A DNA stretch of 64,000 bases from an uncultured Roseateles sp. (lineage in GTDB: Bacteria > Pseudomonadota > Gammaproteobacteria > Burkholderiales > Burkholderiaceae_C): positions 310,001 through 374,000 of the forward strand of contig NZ_OY729424.1 in NCBI RefSeq assembly GCF_963422335.1, written 5' to 3'. The position numbers and the translations under genes are program-made. The notes under the pieces were generated by a model. It ran no database searches and was not told the DNA's origin. It worked only from the letters and a program-made list of their open reading frames with translations. Of the stretch, positions 18,790 through 28,107 are shown in pieces (the stretch's first letter is position 1; every line of letters starts with the position of its first letter).

Positions 18790-20682
18790 TCAGGCCGGCA
18801 GGCCTGGCTTGGCAGCGCCCATCCAGTTGGCGAACTTCGGCGCCCGCGGCGGCTCGAAGCTGGTCTCGGCCTTGCAGCGCGCCTTCAGCTCTTCGATCGT
18901 GCCGCCGCGGTTGAACAGCTCGATGGGCGGCCGGCTTGCGGCGATCTCGGCACGCAAGGCCTCGGTGGCGGAGATGTCAACGCTGAAGTCCTCGCCCACC
19001 ACCACGCCGTAGAGCCGTGCGCCGGCGCGGGACACCAGGCCGCGCTCAACGTCGGTGGCCACGCGCTCTGCCGGACGCTTCAGCGGGTCACCCCAGCCAC
19101 CGCCACCCCAGGTGTTGAAGTACAGGACATCGCCCGGCACCACCTTGATGCGGTCGCATTTGGCGGGCAGCCATTCGCGGCTGCCATCGGCGCGCACCAG
19201 CTCCTTGTTGCTGCGCCCGCCGGGGTTGCCGCCGTTGACGCCCCAGGGATAGGTCAGCCAGCGGTCGTCGTGGATGGAAATCTCGCCCGGCTCCAGGAAT
19301 TCGTAGGCGGTGCACACGCCGTTGCCGCCGCGATGCAGCCCGGCGCCGCCGGAGTCGGCGATCGCCTCGTAGCGCACGATGCGCAGCGGGAAGTAGCTCT
19401 CCAGGAACTCGTTGGGCACGTTGGTGAAGGCGGGCCACAGCGAGTGCCCGTCCGGGCCGTCACCGGAGGGCCGGCCGGGCACGCCGCCGAAGCCGATCTG
19501 GAACAGCTGATACCACTCGCCGTTCTTGTCGTAGCCGGAGTACATCAGGTGCGGGCTGTCGGAGAAGCCGGCGGCGTTGAGCACCTCGGGCGAGCCCTGA
19601 CCGAGCAGGCCGCCCATGATGTCGAAGATGCGGCCCAGCAGGTGGGTGCGGCAGGACAGCGCGGCCGGGCGCTTGGGCTTGAGGATGCTGCCCTCGGGGA
19701 TCGTCACCTTGACCAGATCGTAGAAGCCGTCGTTGAAGAGGATCTGCGGGTCGAAGATGTTGATGAAGAAGGCACCCAGGAACATCTTGAACATTTCTTC
19801 GTTGAGGAAGAAATTGACCGAGCTGATCGACTGCGGGTCAGTGCCGGTGAAATCGAAATGCGCCACATCGCCTTCGCGCCAGAGGCTGCAGGCCACCTTG
19901 TAGGGGCCCATGCCGACGCCGTCGTCGTCGATGTAGTCCTCGAAGTAGGCCTTCTTCTCAGGTATCACCATCTTGATGATGGCGCTCATCGCATGGCGGT
20001 TGCGCTCCAGCATCTCGGCCATCGCCGCGATGTAGTGATCGACGCCGAAGCGCGTCACGATCTCGTGCACGCGGCGCTCGGCCAGGCGCAGCGAGGCCAG
20101 GATGGCGTTGAAGTCGGAGCGGTTCCATTCCGGCACGCGCGAGTTGCGCAGCAGCAGGTTCAGCAGCTCCTTGTTGAGCTGGCCCTTGCGCACAATCTTC
20201 ACCGGCGGAATCTGCAGGCCTTCCTCGAAGATCTGCGCCGCGTCGGTAGGCAGGCTGCCGGGCACCTTGCCGCCGTTGTCGGTCATGTGGCCGAACATCG
20301 CGGCCCAGCTGACCAGGCGGCCGTCGTGAAAGATCGGCATCATCGTCAGCCAGTCGTTCAGGTGGCTGACCGCGCCGTTGCACGAGTAGGGATCGTTGGT
20401 CAGGAAGACGTCGCCCTCCTCGATCGTGTCCTCGTACTGAGACACGAAGCCGTGGATGAAGGAGCCGAACTGGCCGACGACCATCTTGCCGTCGTTGTTG
20501 GCGATCATCGGGAAGGCATCGTGCTGCTCGCGGATGCCGGGCGACATGGCGGTGCGGAACAGCACGGCGTCCATCTCGGCACGCGCATTGCGCAGCGCGT
20601 TCTCGATGATGTCCAGTGTGATCGAGTCCAGCTCGACCGATTGGAACGGCGCGCTGTTGGTCTGGATGATTTGTGCAGTCAT
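18790..20682 (-). CDS. hyuB: Hydantoinase B/oxoprolinase-family subunit
   Basis: 630 residues, homologous to N-methylhydantoinase B and the alpha-type subunits of acetone/acetophenone carboxylases. Diagnostic segments include FLTNDPYSCNGAVSHLND, AAMFGHMTDNGGKVPGS and GGAGLHRGGNGV. It sits directly after hyuA, the normal arrangement for a heteromeric ATP-dependent enzyme that opens cyclic amides or carboxylates ketones. No acetone-carboxylase gamma-type small subunit is encoded nearby, so a hydantoinase/oxoprolinase-like or acetophenone-carboxylase-like reaction is equally possible. AGGAC precedes the ATG. Confidence 0.87.
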   Translation of the reverse strand: MTAQIIQTNSAPFQSVELDSITLDIIENALRNARAEMDAVLFRTAMSPGIREQHDAFPMIANNDGKMVVGQFGSFIHGFVSQYEDTIEEGDVFLTNDPYSCNGAVSHLNDWLTMMPIFHDGRLVSWAAMFGHMTDNGGKVPGSLPTDAAQIFEEGLQIPPVKIVRKGQLNKELLNLLLRNSRVPEWNRSDFNAILASLRLAERRVHEIVTRFGVDHYIAAMAEMLERNRHAMSAIIKMVIPEKKAYFEDYIDDDGVGMGPYKVACSLWREGDVAHFDFTGTDPQSISSVNFFLNEEMFKMFLGAFFINIFDPQILFNDGFYDLVKVTIPEGSILKPKRPAALSCRTHLLGRIFDIMGGLLGQGSPEVLNAAGFSDSPHLMYSGYDKNGEWYQLFQIGFGGVPGRPSGDGPDGHSLWPAFTNVPNEFLESYFPLRIVRYEAIADSGGAGLHRGGNGVCTAYEFLEPGEISIHDDRWLTYPWGVNGGNPGGRSNKELVRADGSREWLPAKCDRIKVVPGDVLYFNTWGGGGWGDPLKRPAERVATDVERGLVSRAGARLYGVVVGEDFSVDISATEALRAEIAASRPPIELFNRGGTIEELKARCKAETSFEPPRAPKFANWMGAAKPGLPA

Positions 20683-20725
20683 GTCAGTGTCCTGTGGGTG
20701 GCGTTGGCGGCGGTCAGCAACGGGC

Positions 20726-22798
20726 TCAGGCGTTGGGACGGATGAGGATGTTGGCGACGGCGTCGACCTCGCCGGTGTGACCGGGCAGGATCAGCGTGGT
20801 CGTGTCCATCTGGCAGACGATGGCCGGACCGGGGACCCGGTCGCCGGCCTTCAGTCGTGCCCGGTCATAGATGCGGGCGTGGCGATCGGCGCCGTCGACG
20901 AAGACCATGGCCTCGTCGATCACCGCCTCGACCGGATCGCCATTGCCACGCGGCAGTTGCCCGGCGCGCACCTTGGTCTCCGGCCCCTGCACCACGGCGC
21001 GCAGGTTGACCACCTCGTGCGCCGCATCCAGGGCGAAGGTGAACAACTGCGTGTGCATCGCGTCGAAGCGCTGCGTCACGCCCGCGATGCCGTCGCGGAC
21101 AAACTCGTCGCGCGTGACCGGCAGCGTCAGCCGCATGCCCTGGCCGCGGTAGCGGACGTCGATCTGGAACTGCACACTCTGCTGCGACGGCAGCAGGCCT
21201 TCGCCGAGCAGTGACTGCGAGGCGGTCTGGGTCAGCTCGTCGAGCAGGCCGATCAGCTCTTCATCGGTGGTTTCGGAAACGCGGCGCACAAAGGTGCGGG
21301 AGGCCTCGTCGCGCAGCCGGGTCGTCGCATCGCCGTAGGCGCACAGCACGCCCGGCGCCGGCGGGATGATCACCGGCCAGGAGCCCATCAGCCGGCCCAG
21401 CGCATTGGCGTGCAGGGGGCCGGCGCCGCCGAAGGCCACCAGCGCAAAGTCGCGCGGATCATGGCCTTGTTCGATGGACACAAGGCGCAGCGCGCCGAAC
21501 ATGTTCTCGTTGACGATGTTGATGACACCCTCGGCCGCCTCCTTGATCGACTTGCCCAGCGGCGTGGCAATCGTCGCCATGGCGGTCTCGGCCAGCGCGC
21601 GGTCGATCTTCATGTCGCCGCCCAGCCGGGATGACGAGGGCAGATAGCCCAGCACGACATTGGCGTCGGTCACGGTCGGCTTGTCGCCGCCCTTCATGTA
21701 GGCCGCCGGGCCAGGCGAGGCGCCGGCGCTTTGCGGGCCGACGCGCAGCGCCTTGGTCAGGTCGGGCACGTAGGCGATGGAGCCGCCGCCCGCGCCCACG
21801 GTGCGTACGTCGATCGACGGCGCACGCACGGTCACGTCGGACACCCGGGTCTCGCGCCGGGTCTGCGCCACGCCGTTCTCGATCAGCGCGACGTCGGTGG
21901 ACGTGCCGCCCATGTCGAAGGTCAGCAGATTGCCAAAGCCGGATTCGCGTGCGATCCACTGCGCACCGGCCACACCGCCCGCGGGCCCGCTCATCAGCAG
22001 GTTGACCGGGCTCTTGCCCGCCGCCTCGACCGAGGACAGGCCGCCGTCCGAGCGCAGCACATGCAGTTGCACGTCCTTCATCTTGGATTTCAGCTCGCGG
22101 TGCAGGTTGTCGATGTAGCGGGACACGACCGGGCGGATGTAGGAGTTCACGACCGTCGTCTCGGCCCGTTCGTACTCATACATTTCGGGGATCACCTCCG
22201 ACGAGATCGACACCGGCACGCCCGGCATCACCTGCTCGGCAATCTCGCGCACCTGCTGCTCGTGGCTGCCATTCGCATAGGCATTCACCAGGCAGACGGT
22301 CAGCGCCTCGATGTTCTTGGCCTTCAGCGCGGTGAGCGCCTTCTTCATCGCATCGACGTCGAGCGCTTTGACCACCTCGCCGCGCGCATCCAGCCGCTCA
22401 TCTGCCTCGACGGTCAGCTCCAGCGGCGCCATCAGCGCGCGCTTGTTGTAGATCACCCAGCCGCCCAGACCGCCCGGCACGAAGGAGCGCGCGATCTGCA
22501 GGACATTGCGGTAGCCGGAGGTGGTGACCAGGCCGACCCGCGCGCCCTTGCCTTCGAGCACGGTGTTGGTGGCGACCGTCGTGCCGTGCATCACATGGGT
22601 GATGTGCGAGGGGTCGATGCCGTTTTGCTCGCAGATCTTGGCGATGCCGTTGAGCACGCCGATGGACGAGTCGGCCGGAGTTGAAGGCACCTTGGCCGAG
22701 AAGGTCTCGCCACTGGTTTCGTTGATCAGCAGCAAATCGGTGAACGTGCCGCCGACATCGACGCCGAGTCGGTACGGGGTCACAGCGCTCTGGCTCAT
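20726..22798 (-). CDS. hyuA: Hydantoinase A/oxoprolinase-family ATP-binding subunit
   Basis: 690 residues with an actin-like ATPase fold. Phosphate-binding loops DVGGTFTDLLLI near the N-terminus and FDMGGTSTDVALIE in the middle, and the adenosine-motif region AFGGAGPLHANALG, are intact. The protein phosphorylates the substrate or bicarbonate for its HyuB partner. A strong AGGAG ribosome site lies before the ATG. It is 58 bp after the CoA-transferase gene, within the same presumed sigma-54-driven operon. Confidence 0.9.
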   Translation of the reverse strand: MSQSAVTPYRLGVDVGGTFTDLLLINETSGETFSAKVPSTPADSSIGVLNGIAKICEQNGIDPSHITHVMHGTTVATNTVLEGKGARVGLVTTSGYRNVLQIARSFVPGGLGGWVIYNKRALMAPLELTVEADERLDARGEVVKALDVDAMKKALTALKAKNIEALTVCLVNAYANGSHEQQVREIAEQVMPGVPVSISSEVIPEMYEYERAETTVVNSYIRPVVSRYIDNLHRELKSKMKDVQLHVLRSDGGLSSVEAAGKSPVNLLMSGPAGGVAGAQWIARESGFGNLLTFDMGGTSTDVALIENGVAQTRRETRVSDVTVRAPSIDVRTVGAGGGSIAYVPDLTKALRVGPQSAGASPGPAAYMKGGDKPTVTDANVVLGYLPSSSRLGGDMKIDRALAETAMATIATPLGKSIKEAAEGVINIVNENMFGALRLVSIEQGHDPRDFALVAFGGAGPLHANALGRLMGSWPVIIPPAPGVLCAYGDATTRLRDEASRTFVRRVSETTDEELIGLLDELTQTASQSLLGEGLLPSQQSVQFQIDVRYRGQGMRLTLPVTRDEFVRDGIAGVTQRFDAMHTQLFTFALDAAHEVVNLRAVVQGPETKVRAGQLPRGNGDPVEAVIDEAMVFVDGADRHARIYDRARLKAGDRVPGPAIVCQMDTTTLILPGHTGEVDAVANILIRPNA

Positions 22799-22856
22799 GG
22801 GGCTCTCCTGGAATTGAGGGGATGTATCGATGTGGCGGTCGGCGGCAGGTGCGCGC

Positions 22857-24056
22857 TCATTGGATGACGCCCTTTTCGCGCAACTCGGCCAGACGCTGGC
22901 CCGGGTAGTGCAGCAGTTCGCGCAGCACGGCGTCGGTGTGTTCGCCGATCAGCGGCGGGGCGGTGAAGGCCTGCTCCGGCTCGCCGGCGAATTTGATTGG
23001 ATTGCCGGGCATGCGCACCACCTCGCCCGACTGCAGGGTCACATCGACGACCATGTTGCGGGCCAGGATCTGCGGGTCGTCAAGCGCCTGCTCGAAGCTG
23101 TTCACCGGGGCGCAGGGAATGCGCGCGGCGCGCAGCCTGGCCAGCCAGTGATCGGCCGTGCCCGTCAGCAACTCGGCCTCGATCACGCTGTCGATCAAGG
23201 CCATGTCGGCAAGCCGAGCGGGCTGCTTCAGATACCGCTCGTCGCGCAGCGCCGGGCTGTTCAGCACGGTCAGCAACTGCTCGAAGAAAGCGTCGCCGAT
23301 GCAGGCGATGATGATGTGATTCGTCTGGGTGCGGTAGGTGTTGTAGGGCACGTGCACGAAGTGCCCGTTGCCCAGGCGCCCGGGCACGTTGCCCGACATC
23401 AGGTACATCGTGGCCATGTAGTTGAGCAACGAAATCTGCACGTCGAGCATGGATACGTCGACATGCTTGCCCACCCCGGTGATGTTGCGCGACACCAGCG
23501 CGGCCAGCACACCCATCGCACCGAACACACCGCCCCCCAGATCGCCGATCGGTATGCCCGAGCGCACCGGGCCGCTGTCTTCGGTGCCGGTGATGGACAT
23601 GCCGCCACCCATGCCCTGCACGACTTGGTCGAATGCCGGCCTCGCGGTCTCGGGCCCGGTCTCGCCAAAGCCGGAGATCGAGCAGGTGACGATGCGCGGA
23701 TTGATGGCGGCCAGCGTGTCGTGATCGATGCGCAGGCGGCGCGTCACGCCAACGCTGAAGTTGTCGATCACGACGTCGGCCTGGCGCACCAGGTCGTAGA
23801 AAACCGCCCGGCCCTCATCCGACTTCAGGTCGACGCAGACGCTTTCCTTGTTGCGGTTGAGCGTCAGGAAATAGGCGCCCATGCCTTGTCGCGAATACTC
23901 GCTGCTCTGCGCCAGCAATTGCCGCGTGCCCTCGCCTTTGCCGGGCGGCTCGACCTTGATCGTGCGCGCGCCGAGATCGGTCAGCAACATCGCGCCATAC
24001 GGCCCGGACAGCATATGGGTGAGGTCCAACACCACCACATCGGCCAATGATTTCAT
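22857..24056 (-). CDS. CaiB/BaiF family III CoA-transferase
   Basis: 399 residues. N-terminal LADVVVLDLTHMLSGPYGAMLL, central DFGAxxIKVE-like segment (LGARTIKVEPPGKGE), NKESVCVDLK and the VDVSMLDVQISLL block carrying the conserved Asp region show a family III transferase, which moves CoA from a donor thioester to a carboxylic acid. It is the first gene of the minus-strand operon, with an excellent AGGTGG ribosome site 8 nt before the ATG and a sigma-54 promoter about 50 bp upstream. I infer it activates the pathway's acid substrate or intermediate. Confidence 0.9.
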   Translation of the reverse strand: MKSLADVVVLDLTHMLSGPYGAMLLTDLGARTIKVEPPGKGEGTRQLLAQSSEYSRQGMGAYFLTLNRNKESVCVDLKSDEGRAVFYDLVRQADVVIDNFSVGVTRRLRIDHDTLAAINPRIVTCSISGFGETGPETARPAFDQVVQGMGGGMSITGTEDSGPVRSGIPIGDLGGGVFGAMGVLAALVSRNITGVGKHVDVSMLDVQISLLNYMATMYLMSGNVPGRLGNGHFVHVPYNTYRTQTNHIIIACIGDAFFEQLLTVLNSPALRDERYLKQPARLADMALIDSVIEAELLTGTADHWLARLRAARIPCAPVNSFEQALDDPQILARNMVVDVTLQSGEVVRMPGNPIKFAGEPEQAFTAPPLIGEHTDAVLRELLHYPGQRLAELREKGVIQ

Positions 24057-24108
24057 TAGGGTTCCACCTAGGTTTGACCGTTACATAGAAACTACTCAAG
24101 GAACATAT

Positions 24109-24125
24109 AGCAATCAACATGCCAG
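24109..24125 (-). promoter_or_regulatory. Sigma-54 promoter of the CaiB-HyuAB operon
   Basis: Read on the minus strand the element is CTGGCATG-TTGA-TTGCT, matching YTGGCACG-N4-TTGCW with one changed base in the -24 part and exact GG-to-GC spacing. Transcription would begin near 24098, leaving about 40 nt of leader that contains the AGGTGG ribosome site. The divergent gene encodes a sigma-54 activator, which fits. Confidence 0.7.
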
Positions 24126-24198
24126 CACTCTTGAAATTCTCTAAGTTATTGATTTACATATAAATTAAATATAAAACTTGAACTGTATTGTTCGACCA

Positions 24199-24247
24199 TG
24201 TTTCAATACAGCGTTCACTGAAACATTGTTAAACGCTTAGTGAAACA
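24199..24247. promoter_or_regulatory. Candidate upstream activating sites for the PrpR-type activator
   Basis: Three heptamers: TGTTTCA at 24199-24205, TGAAACA at 24219-24225 and TGAAACA at 24241-24247. The first two form a perfect inverted repeat; centre-to-centre distances are 20 and 22 bp, about two helical turns. They lie roughly 100-150 bp upstream of the predicted CaiB transcription start, a usual enhancer position, and immediately before the activator gene, where they could also cause autorepression. Confidence 0.6.
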
Positions 24248-24292
24248 CCGGGTTTTCCCGTGATTCAACCTCGCTTGAGTAAGGTTCCAGCC

Positions 24293-26206
24293 ATGCAGAA
24301 ACTGCCCACCGGCCCGCTGCCTCGAATCTGCGTGATCGGCTACAAGGGCCTGACCCGGGTGGTCCACTCGGTGCTACCCGAGTACGTGGGGCGTGCCGAG
24401 ATCGAGGTCATCGACGAAGTGTTCGAACAGGCCAATCTGGCGGCCAAGCAACGCGAACGGGACCGTCTGGCGGACGTGTTCATCTCCGCCGGAGCCAATG
24501 CCTCGATACTCAAATCGACGCTGGCGACGCCGGTGGCGGTGATCAAGGTCAGCGGCTACGACATCCTGGTGGCCCTGCTCAGGGCGCGCCAGATCTCGGA
24601 GCGTGTCGGGCTGGTGACCTACCGCGACACCGTGCCGGAGCTGGCGTCGATGAAGGCACTGCTGAACCTGGATATCGACCAGCTCGCCTACCAGACAGCC
24701 GATGAGGCGCGCGATTGCTTCATGAGCCTGGCGGCGGCCGGTCACACGGTGATCGTGGGCTCCAGCGTCGTGGTCGAACTGGCGGAGCAGCGCGGCATCC
24801 ACGGCATCCTCACCTACAGCGCGGCTGCGGTGCGCCTGGCGCTGGACGATGCACTCGAACTGGCCCACGTCTCCCGCCTGGAGGCGGGGCGCCACGAACG
24901 GCTTCACAGCGTGCTGCAACACCTCCAGGAAGCGGTGCTGGCCACTGACGAGGAGGGGCGCATCACCGCCGTCAATCCACCCATGGAGCAGTTGCTGGGC
25001 CTGCCCGCACCCGATGCGGTCGGCAAGCTGCTGAGCAATCTGGCACCGACGCTGTCGCTGAAGGCGGTGCTCGATTCGGGCAGGGACGAGATCGCACAGG
25101 TGATCGAATTCCGGCAGCGGCCGTTCATCGCCAACCGCATTGCCATCCGCGAGCGCGGCGGTCTGGCCGGCGCGGTGCTGACACTCTACGACGCCAAGAA
25201 CATCCGCAACGCAGACACCCGGCTGCGCGTGGCTGCCCGGTCGCGCAAGCCGGTCGCACGCTACTTCTTTGACCAGATCGCCGGCGCCAGCCCGGCCTTG
25301 GTCCGCACCAAGGCGATGGCCAAGAGCTACGCGGCCACCGGCTCGACAGTGCTGCTGACCGGCGAAAGCGGCACCGGCAAGGAATTGTTTGCGCAAGCCA
25401 TTCACAACGCCAGCCCGCGCAACGACAAGCCCTTCGTCGCGATCAATTGCGCGGCCTTCCCGGAGCCGTTGCTGGAGAGCGAACTGTTCGGCTACGAGGA
25501 AGGCGCGTTCACCGGCTCACGCAAGGGCGGCAAAGCCGGGCTGTTCGAGGTGGCCCACACGGGAACCGTGTTCCTGGACGAAATCGGCGACATGCCGTTG
25601 TCGCTGCAGACTCGGCTGTTGCGCGTGCTGCAGGAGAAGGAGGTGGTCCGGCTGGGCAGCACCGACACGATTCCGGTCGACGTGCGCATCATCTCGGCCA
25701 CGCATCAGCCGCTGATGGCAATGGTCAGGCTGCGCCAGTTCCGCGAGGACTTGTACTACCGCCTGAATATTCTGAACCTGCACCTTCCGCCGCTGCGCGA
25801 GCGGGCCGAGGACATTCCGGTGCTGGCCGAGCAGTTGCTGCAAGCGGCGCTGCAAAGACTGGGTCTGCCCCATGCCGCCGAGGCCGTGATCGAGGACATC
25901 TCGTCCATGCTGTGCCGCTACCAGTGGCCGGGCAACGTTCGGGAGTTGGAGAACGTCGTCGAGCGCTTGGCCGTATTCCTCTCGGCGCAGCCGGCGTCCG
26001 AGGCAGGCGATCAGCAACTGCTGCGCGTGACTTTGCCGGAACTCTTCGAAAACGCCAGTGAAGCGGACAGCGACGCGCGCGCGCCCCTGAGCGACCAATC
26101 GATACGCGACGCGCTGGCCGCCTCCCGTGGCAACCGCCATGTTGCCGCCCAGCGCCTGGGCATCAGCCGCACGACGCTGTGGCGTCGCCTGCGCGCGATG
26201 TCCTGA
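24293..26206 (+). CDS. Sigma-54-dependent activator with PrpR N-terminal sensor and PAS domain
   Basis: 637 residues from the ATG at 24293 (TAAGG 8 nt upstream); a GTG at 24260 would add 11. Domain order: PrpR_N ligand-sensing domain (about 8-180), PAS (about 200-295), AAA+ ATPase with Walker A GESGTGKE (about 357), the sigma-54 contact loop GAFTGS (about 404) and Walker B VFLDEIGDM, then a Fis-type helix-turn-helix (ALAASRGNRHVAAQRLGIS). PrpR-type sensors bind small acids or CoA-pathway intermediates. Divergent from the CaiB operon, whose sigma-54 promoter is its likely target. It ends 9 bp from the convergent DUF350 stop. Confidence 0.92.
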   Translation: MQKLPTGPLPRICVIGYKGLTRVVHSVLPEYVGRAEIEVIDEVFEQANLAAKQRERDRLADVFISAGANASILKSTLATPVAVIKVSGYDILVALLRARQISERVGLVTYRDTVPELASMKALLNLDIDQLAYQTADEARDCFMSLAAAGHTVIVGSSVVVELAEQRGIHGILTYSAAAVRLALDDALELAHVSRLEAGRHERLHSVLQHLQEAVLATDEEGRITAVNPPMEQLLGLPAPDAVGKLLSNLAPTLSLKAVLDSGRDEIAQVIEFRQRPFIANRIAIRERGGLAGAVLTLYDAKNIRNADTRLRVAARSRKPVARYFFDQIAGASPALVRTKAMAKSYAATGSTVLLTGESGTGKELFAQAIHNASPRNDKPFVAINCAAFPEPLLESELFGYEEGAFTGSRKGGKAGLFEVAHTGTVFLDEIGDMPLSLQTRLLRVLQEKEVVRLGSTDTIPVDVRIISATHQPLMAMVRLRQFREDLYYRLNILNLHLPPLRERAEDIPVLAEQLLQAALQRLGLPHAAEAVIEDISSMLCRYQWPGNVRELENVVERLAVFLSAQPASEAGDQQLLRVTLPELFENASEADSDARAPLSDQSIRDALAASRGNRHVAAQRLGISRTTLWRRLRAMS

Positions 26207-26215
26207 CGGACCCCG

Positions 26216-26440
26216 CTAGCCATGTATCGCCGCAGCCACGATCTGCCCGATCGAGATGCACATCGCGCCGACGACGATGGCCAGGGCGACGTTCTTGTGA
26301 TGGACGATCTCCTCCCACAGCTTGTAGGGGGTCAGCTTGTCGATGATGACGAAGCTGATCCAGAACACCAGCACGCCGATCAGGGCGTAGAGGATGGAAC
26401 CCAGCACGATGCCGGGCTTGAGCCATTCAAAGCCTTCCAT
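26216..26440 (-). CDS. DUF350 small membrane protein
   Basis: 74 residues from the ATG at 26440 with AAGGAG upstream. Two hydrophobic helices (PGIVLGSILYALIGVLVFW; VALAIVVGAMCISIGQIVAA) joined by a charged loop match DUF350 (YjfL-like). Such genes recur beside DUF4178, SPFH and membrane spermidine-synthase genes. Here it follows the DUF4178 gene by 34 bp. Function unknown; a membrane stress role is inferred from context. Confidence 0.8.
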   Translation of the reverse strand: MEGFEWLKPGIVLGSILYALIGVLVFWISFVIIDKLTPYKLWEEIVHHKNVALAIVVGAMCISIGQIVAAAIHG

Positions 26441-26474
26441 AACCTTCTCCTTGAAAAGATGCTTGGGTTGAAAA

Positions 26475-28085
26475 CTATTTGTGGCCGCCGCCACCGCTGC
26501 TGAAGCCGCCGTAGGAGCCGCCGCTGGTGCGCAGGCCGCTGCCACCCGAGCGTTGGCACTGGCGGTACTCGGCGCTGTCGGCGCCATAGGTGTTGCGGTA
26601 GCCGTCGCAGTCGTCGCTGCCGCAACGGGTGACGGCGATGATGACGATCACCAGCAGACCGAAGATCAGCAGCGGCTTGAGCAGGCCGCCAGCCGATCCC
26701 AGCACATCGCCGATATCGCCCAGGCCGGTCGGCGCCGCGTCGCGCTGCAGCGCGGCCAGGCGGTCGTCGGGCAGCTTGAAAGCGCGGGCGATGGCGCTGG
26801 CATCCAGCTTCTCGCCGGCCGACCAGGTGACCTCGCTGCCGGTCTCTTCGCGGTTGAGCTGCTTGCGTGCGGCGCTGCCCTGGCCCTGGTAGTCGGTATT
26901 CAGGCTGCGCTGGTCGCGCGTCACGCGCCAGTAGAACTCGCCCAGCACATAGCTCACCTTGGCCGGATAGCTGTAGCGCTTTTGATAGCTGTCGCCCTCG
27001 AACTGCAGGCGGTCGCCGCGGCCGGTCGGTGTGCCGGTCAGCGGCCGCACCCAGGACCAGCCATCCTCGGCATCGACCAGAAAGGCAAAGCCGGCACGCT
27101 GGTTGTAGAGCAGGTACTCGCGCCAGAAGGTCTGCTCGTCGTCACCGTCAGGCGCGTCGCAGCGCTCCATATAGCCGACCACTGCCCAAGGCAGCGGACC
27201 GAGCTTGCCAAAAGTCAGCACGCCGTTGCTGCCCAGCGGCAGCAATGGCTCCAAGGTGTTGGCGGCCTGGGCGTAATGCTTCAGGTCGGCCCCGACGCCC
27301 TGCGACAGATCGACCACCGCATGGCATTGCTGGCAGACGATGGACTGGGTGCTGTCCAATGTGATCTGCAGCGAGGTGCCGCAGCTCGGGCACTCGGCCG
27401 AGCGGCCCTTCAGCGTCTTCTCGGCGCCTTCGGCCAGGCCCGTCATCGCCAGCTCGGACAGGGCAACCGCCCGGCCCACGCTCCAGGTCGGCTGCGCCGG
27501 ATCAGCGTAGTCCAGCGTGCCGACCTCGGCGCGCTCGTTGCGCAGATCGGCGACAACGAACTCGCTCGTCAGATTCGGCGCATGCGGCAGTTCGCCCTGC
27601 GCCGCCAGCAGCTTGACGCGGGTGACCGAGGCCACGTCCCAGGCCAGCCCGGCAACAAGCCGGCGCTCGCCGGCGCTCAGTTCGACGGCGGTCGGCACCT
27701 CGCCGCTGAGCGGAAGCTCGAAGCTGAAGACATAGGCGCCGTTATCCTCGGACAGCCAGGCCGACTTCTGCGCGCCGTCACCGCCGTCGAACAGCGCATG
27801 CCATTCGTTCCAGGTGCCCTCGGCATAGCCGTACTGCAGCCGGCCGACCAGCGTGAAAGCGGCGCCCTGGTAGCGGCCCGAGGCGCCGAGCTGCAAGGGC
27901 GAATGATCATCGAACAGCTCGGCGCTCTGGCCGATGCGGCGCAGCGCATCGCCCTCGCGCAGCAGGGTGCTGCGGCAGAAGCTGCAGACGGCGCTGGCCG
28001 AAGCGGCCGAGCGAAAGTCCACCGGCGCCCCGCAATTGGGGCAGGCGGCGCGGTAGCTGCGTTGCGGGGAGGGTTCGGTGGCCAA
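26475..28085 (-). CDS. DUF4178 protein with two zinc ribbons and a C-terminal membrane anchor
   Basis: 536 residues. Two CxxC...CxxC ribbons (CPNCGAPVDF...CSFC near the N-terminus; CPSCGTSLQI...CQQC about residue 215) each precede a DUF4178-like beta domain (YGYAEGTWNEWHALFD; EQTFWREYLLYNQRAGFAF). A membrane helix (LLKPLLIFGLLVIVIIAV) follows, then a Gly/Ser-rich tail (GGFSSGGGGHK). The tail should be extracytoplasmic or lie flat on the membrane. It stands between SPFH and DUF350 genes on one strand, a recurrent set linked to membrane maintenance and polyamines. Biochemical activity is unknown. Confidence 0.8.
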   Translation of the reverse strand: MATEPSPQRSYRAACPNCGAPVDFRSAASASAVCSFCRSTLLREGDALRRIGQSAELFDDHSPLQLGASGRYQGAAFTLVGRLQYGYAEGTWNEWHALFDGGDGAQKSAWLSEDNGAYVFSFELPLSGEVPTAVELSAGERRLVAGLAWDVASVTRVKLLAAQGELPHAPNLTSEFVVADLRNERAEVGTLDYADPAQPTWSVGRAVALSELAMTGLAEGAEKTLKGRSAECPSCGTSLQITLDSTQSIVCQQCHAVVDLSQGVGADLKHYAQAANTLEPLLPLGSNGVLTFGKLGPLPWAVVGYMERCDAPDGDDEQTFWREYLLYNQRAGFAFLVDAEDGWSWVRPLTGTPTGRGDRLQFEGDSYQKRYSYPAKVSYVLGEFYWRVTRDQRSLNTDYQGQGSAARKQLNREETGSEVTWSAGEKLDASAIARAFKLPDDRLAALQRDAAPTGLGDIGDVLGSAGGLLKPLLIFGLLVIVIIAVTRCGSDDCDGYRNTYGADSAEYRQCQRSGGSGLRTSGGSYGGFSSGGGGHK

Positions 28086-28107
28086 GAGCTGGAATACCTA
28101 GTCAGTT

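Noticed and set aside
18790..22798. Acetone carboxylase
   Set aside because: HyuA/HyuB homology fits, but no gamma-type small subunit is encoded next to them, so the specific name is not justified.
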